DNA from: Gallaecimonas mangrovi
Lineage (GTDB): Bacteria > Pseudomonadota > Gammaproteobacteria > Enterobacterales > Gallaecimonadaceae
NCBI RefSeq assembly: GCF_003367375.1
Contig: NZ_CP031416.1
Location: 1,433,501 to 1,497,500 of the forward strand
Length of the DNA stretch: 64,000 bases
Direction: 5' to 3'
The translations under genes and the position numbers were made by a program. Of this stretch, positions 63,065 through 64,000 are shown in pieces (within the stretch, counting starts at the first letter, position 1; every line of letters begins with the position of its first letter). The notes beneath the pieces were generated by a model that saw nothing but the letters and a program-made list of their open reading frames with translations, was not told the DNA's origin and searched no databases.

Positions 63065-64000
63065 ATGAGCCGAAATTGGATGCTATGGGTAGCCGCGTTA
63101 GTGGTGGTGGCTGCGGGCGTTAAACTGTCGGCTAATATGCTGGTGCCGTTCTTGTTGTCAGGTTTTATTGCCATCACCTGTAACCCGTTGGTCAATTGGT
63201 TGAATCAACGCAAGGTGCCAAGGCCACTGGCGGTGGTGTTAATTATCTTCCTGATTGTGCTGATCGGTTTCATGTTAACCGGGTTGGTCGGCAGCTCTGT
63301 TAACCAATTTACCGCCAATATTCCCCAGTATCGCGCTAAGTTACTCACCCAGTTTGCTTGGGTAACCGACCATTTGGCGGCGTTTAATGTGCACCTTGAC
63401 CGCCAGCAGTTGCAGAAAATTCTCGACCCGGGCGCCGCCATGAATATGGCAGCCAATACCCTAACGGGTCTTGGCTCATTGCTCACTAACTTCTTTGTTA
63501 TCTTGCTGACCGTGGTGTTTATGTTGTTTGAAGCGCCGATGATGGCGCGCAAGGTCAATATTGCCAGCCAGGGGGATACTCAGGTTAACAAGGCCCTTAA
63601 GCGCTTTTTCACCTCGGTTAATCATTACTTGGCGATTAAAACCGTGGTGAGTCTGGCAACCGGGGTGCTGATTTGGGCTTGGACCTGGTCGGTAGGGGTA
63701 GACTTCCCGCTGCTGTGGGGCGTATTGGCGTTTTTGCTCAATTATATCCCCAACATCGGTTCTATTCTCGCCGCGGTACCGGCGGTGCTGCTGGCGTTAT
63801 TACAGTTGGGTCTGTTTCATGCCGGCATGACGGCGCTGGGTTTTTTACTGGTCAATACCTTGATGGGCAACGCGGTTGAGCCCCGCCTGATGGGCCGCGG
63901 CCTTAATTTATCGACCCTAGTGGTGTTTATCAGCTTAATTTTTTGGGGCTGGCTGCTGGGCTCGGTGGGTATGCTGCTGTCGGTACCGCTAACGATGATC
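63065..64000 (+). CDS. AI-2E/PerM family permease, N-terminal part (3' end outside window)
   Basis: Open from ATG 63065 to the window edge (312 codons seen). Starts MSRNWMLWVAALVVVAAGVKL. Helix pairs at about 8-60 and 65-90 are followed by a periplasmic helical region (about 90-140). The family core DFPLLWGVLAFLLNYIPNIGSI, with NTLMGNAVEPRLMGRGLNLS, is characteristic of AI-2E-like transporters. The role in quorum-signal or other export is not certain. AAAGGGA lies before the ATG. Confidence 0.9.
   Translation, partial: MSRNWMLWVAALVVVAAGVKLSANMLVPFLLSGFIAITCNPLVNWLNQRKVPRPLAVVLIIFLIVLIGFMLTGLVGSSVNQFTANIPQYRAKLLTQFAWVTDHLAAFNVHLDRQQLQKILDPGAAMNMAANTLTGLGSLLTNFFVILLTVVFMLFEAPMMARKVNIASQGDTQVNKALKRFFTSVNHYLAIKTVVSLATGVLIWAWTWSVGVDFPLLWGVLAFLLNYIPNIGSILAAVPAVLLALLQLGLFHAGMTALGFLLVNTLMGNAVEPRLMGRGLNLSTLVVFISLIFWGWLLGSVGMLLSVPLTMI

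Overview
The window looks like the chromosome of a marine or environmental gammaproteobacterium. The core genes smc-zipA-ligA, gltX, tesA, ybbA/ybbP, ppiC and a TIGR01777 epimerase have gammaproteobacterial protein sequences, and the cell uses Smc rather than MukBEF. Codon use is moderately GC-rich outside two visibly AT-rich islands. A Gallaecimonas-like or Alteromonadales-like host is my guess; the genus cannot be fixed from the sequence alone.

Layout: 1-9.2 kb holds housekeeping genes (smc end, zipA, ligA), a GNAT enzyme, an aromatic amino-acid permease, a frameshifted cupin gene, and a GntR regulator with two membrane proteins. 9.2-22.98 kb is an accessory island. It carries a 2,824-residue Sec-exported SpvB/FG-GAP/RHS protein with an HExxH C-terminal domain and its overlapping immunity candidate. 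Behind it lies an array of orphan toxin tails and immunity-like genes separated by at least seven copies of a 20-bp repeat. A perfect 61-bp direct repeat brackets the island, and its two copies end the same host reading frame in KLL* or KLV*. 23.2-32.7 kb has a methyltransferase-like membrane protein, an APC permease, an FMN glutamate-synthase-like protein, a PQQ glucose dehydrogenase, a cyclase-family hydrolase, PpiC and a GH27 alpha-galactosidase.

33.1-36.9 kb is a tRNA-rich zone around gltX. Five tRNA-Val(TAC) genes with decayed copies lie on the minus strand, and four tRNA-Ala(GGC) plus two tRNA-Glu(TTC) genes lie on the plus strand, in 208-bp and 513-bp tandem units. 37.3-42.5 kb is a minus-strand 5-oxoproline operon (pxpB-pxpC-pxpA-DUF969-DUF979-pcp, then tesA) wedged between tesA and ybbA/ybbP. 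45.8-52.4 kb has a flavoprotein and, divergently, an operon of a phosphatase, a DUF2892 protein, an RND adaptor, an RND pump and a CsoR-family repressor. Two ATACCC-N4-GGGTAT palindromes precede that operon.

52.6-56.9 kb is a compact cluster of unknown role: two DUF2589 proteins, a zinc ribbon, an orphan protein, a permuted papain-like protein and a convergent LuxR-HTH/TPR regulator. 57-64 kb has small membrane proteins, a HutD/Ves protein, an AT-rich acyltransferase-3 insertion bracketed by a 215-bp direct repeat that splits a host gene, a DUF6489 protein, a helix-hairpin-helix protein, a TIGR01777 epimerase and the start of an AI-2E-family permease.

The best candidates for undescribed biology are the Rhs toxin/immunity array with its junction repeat, the DUF2589/papain/LuxR cluster, and the RND operon governed by a CsoR-family sensor with an atypical cysteine arrangement.
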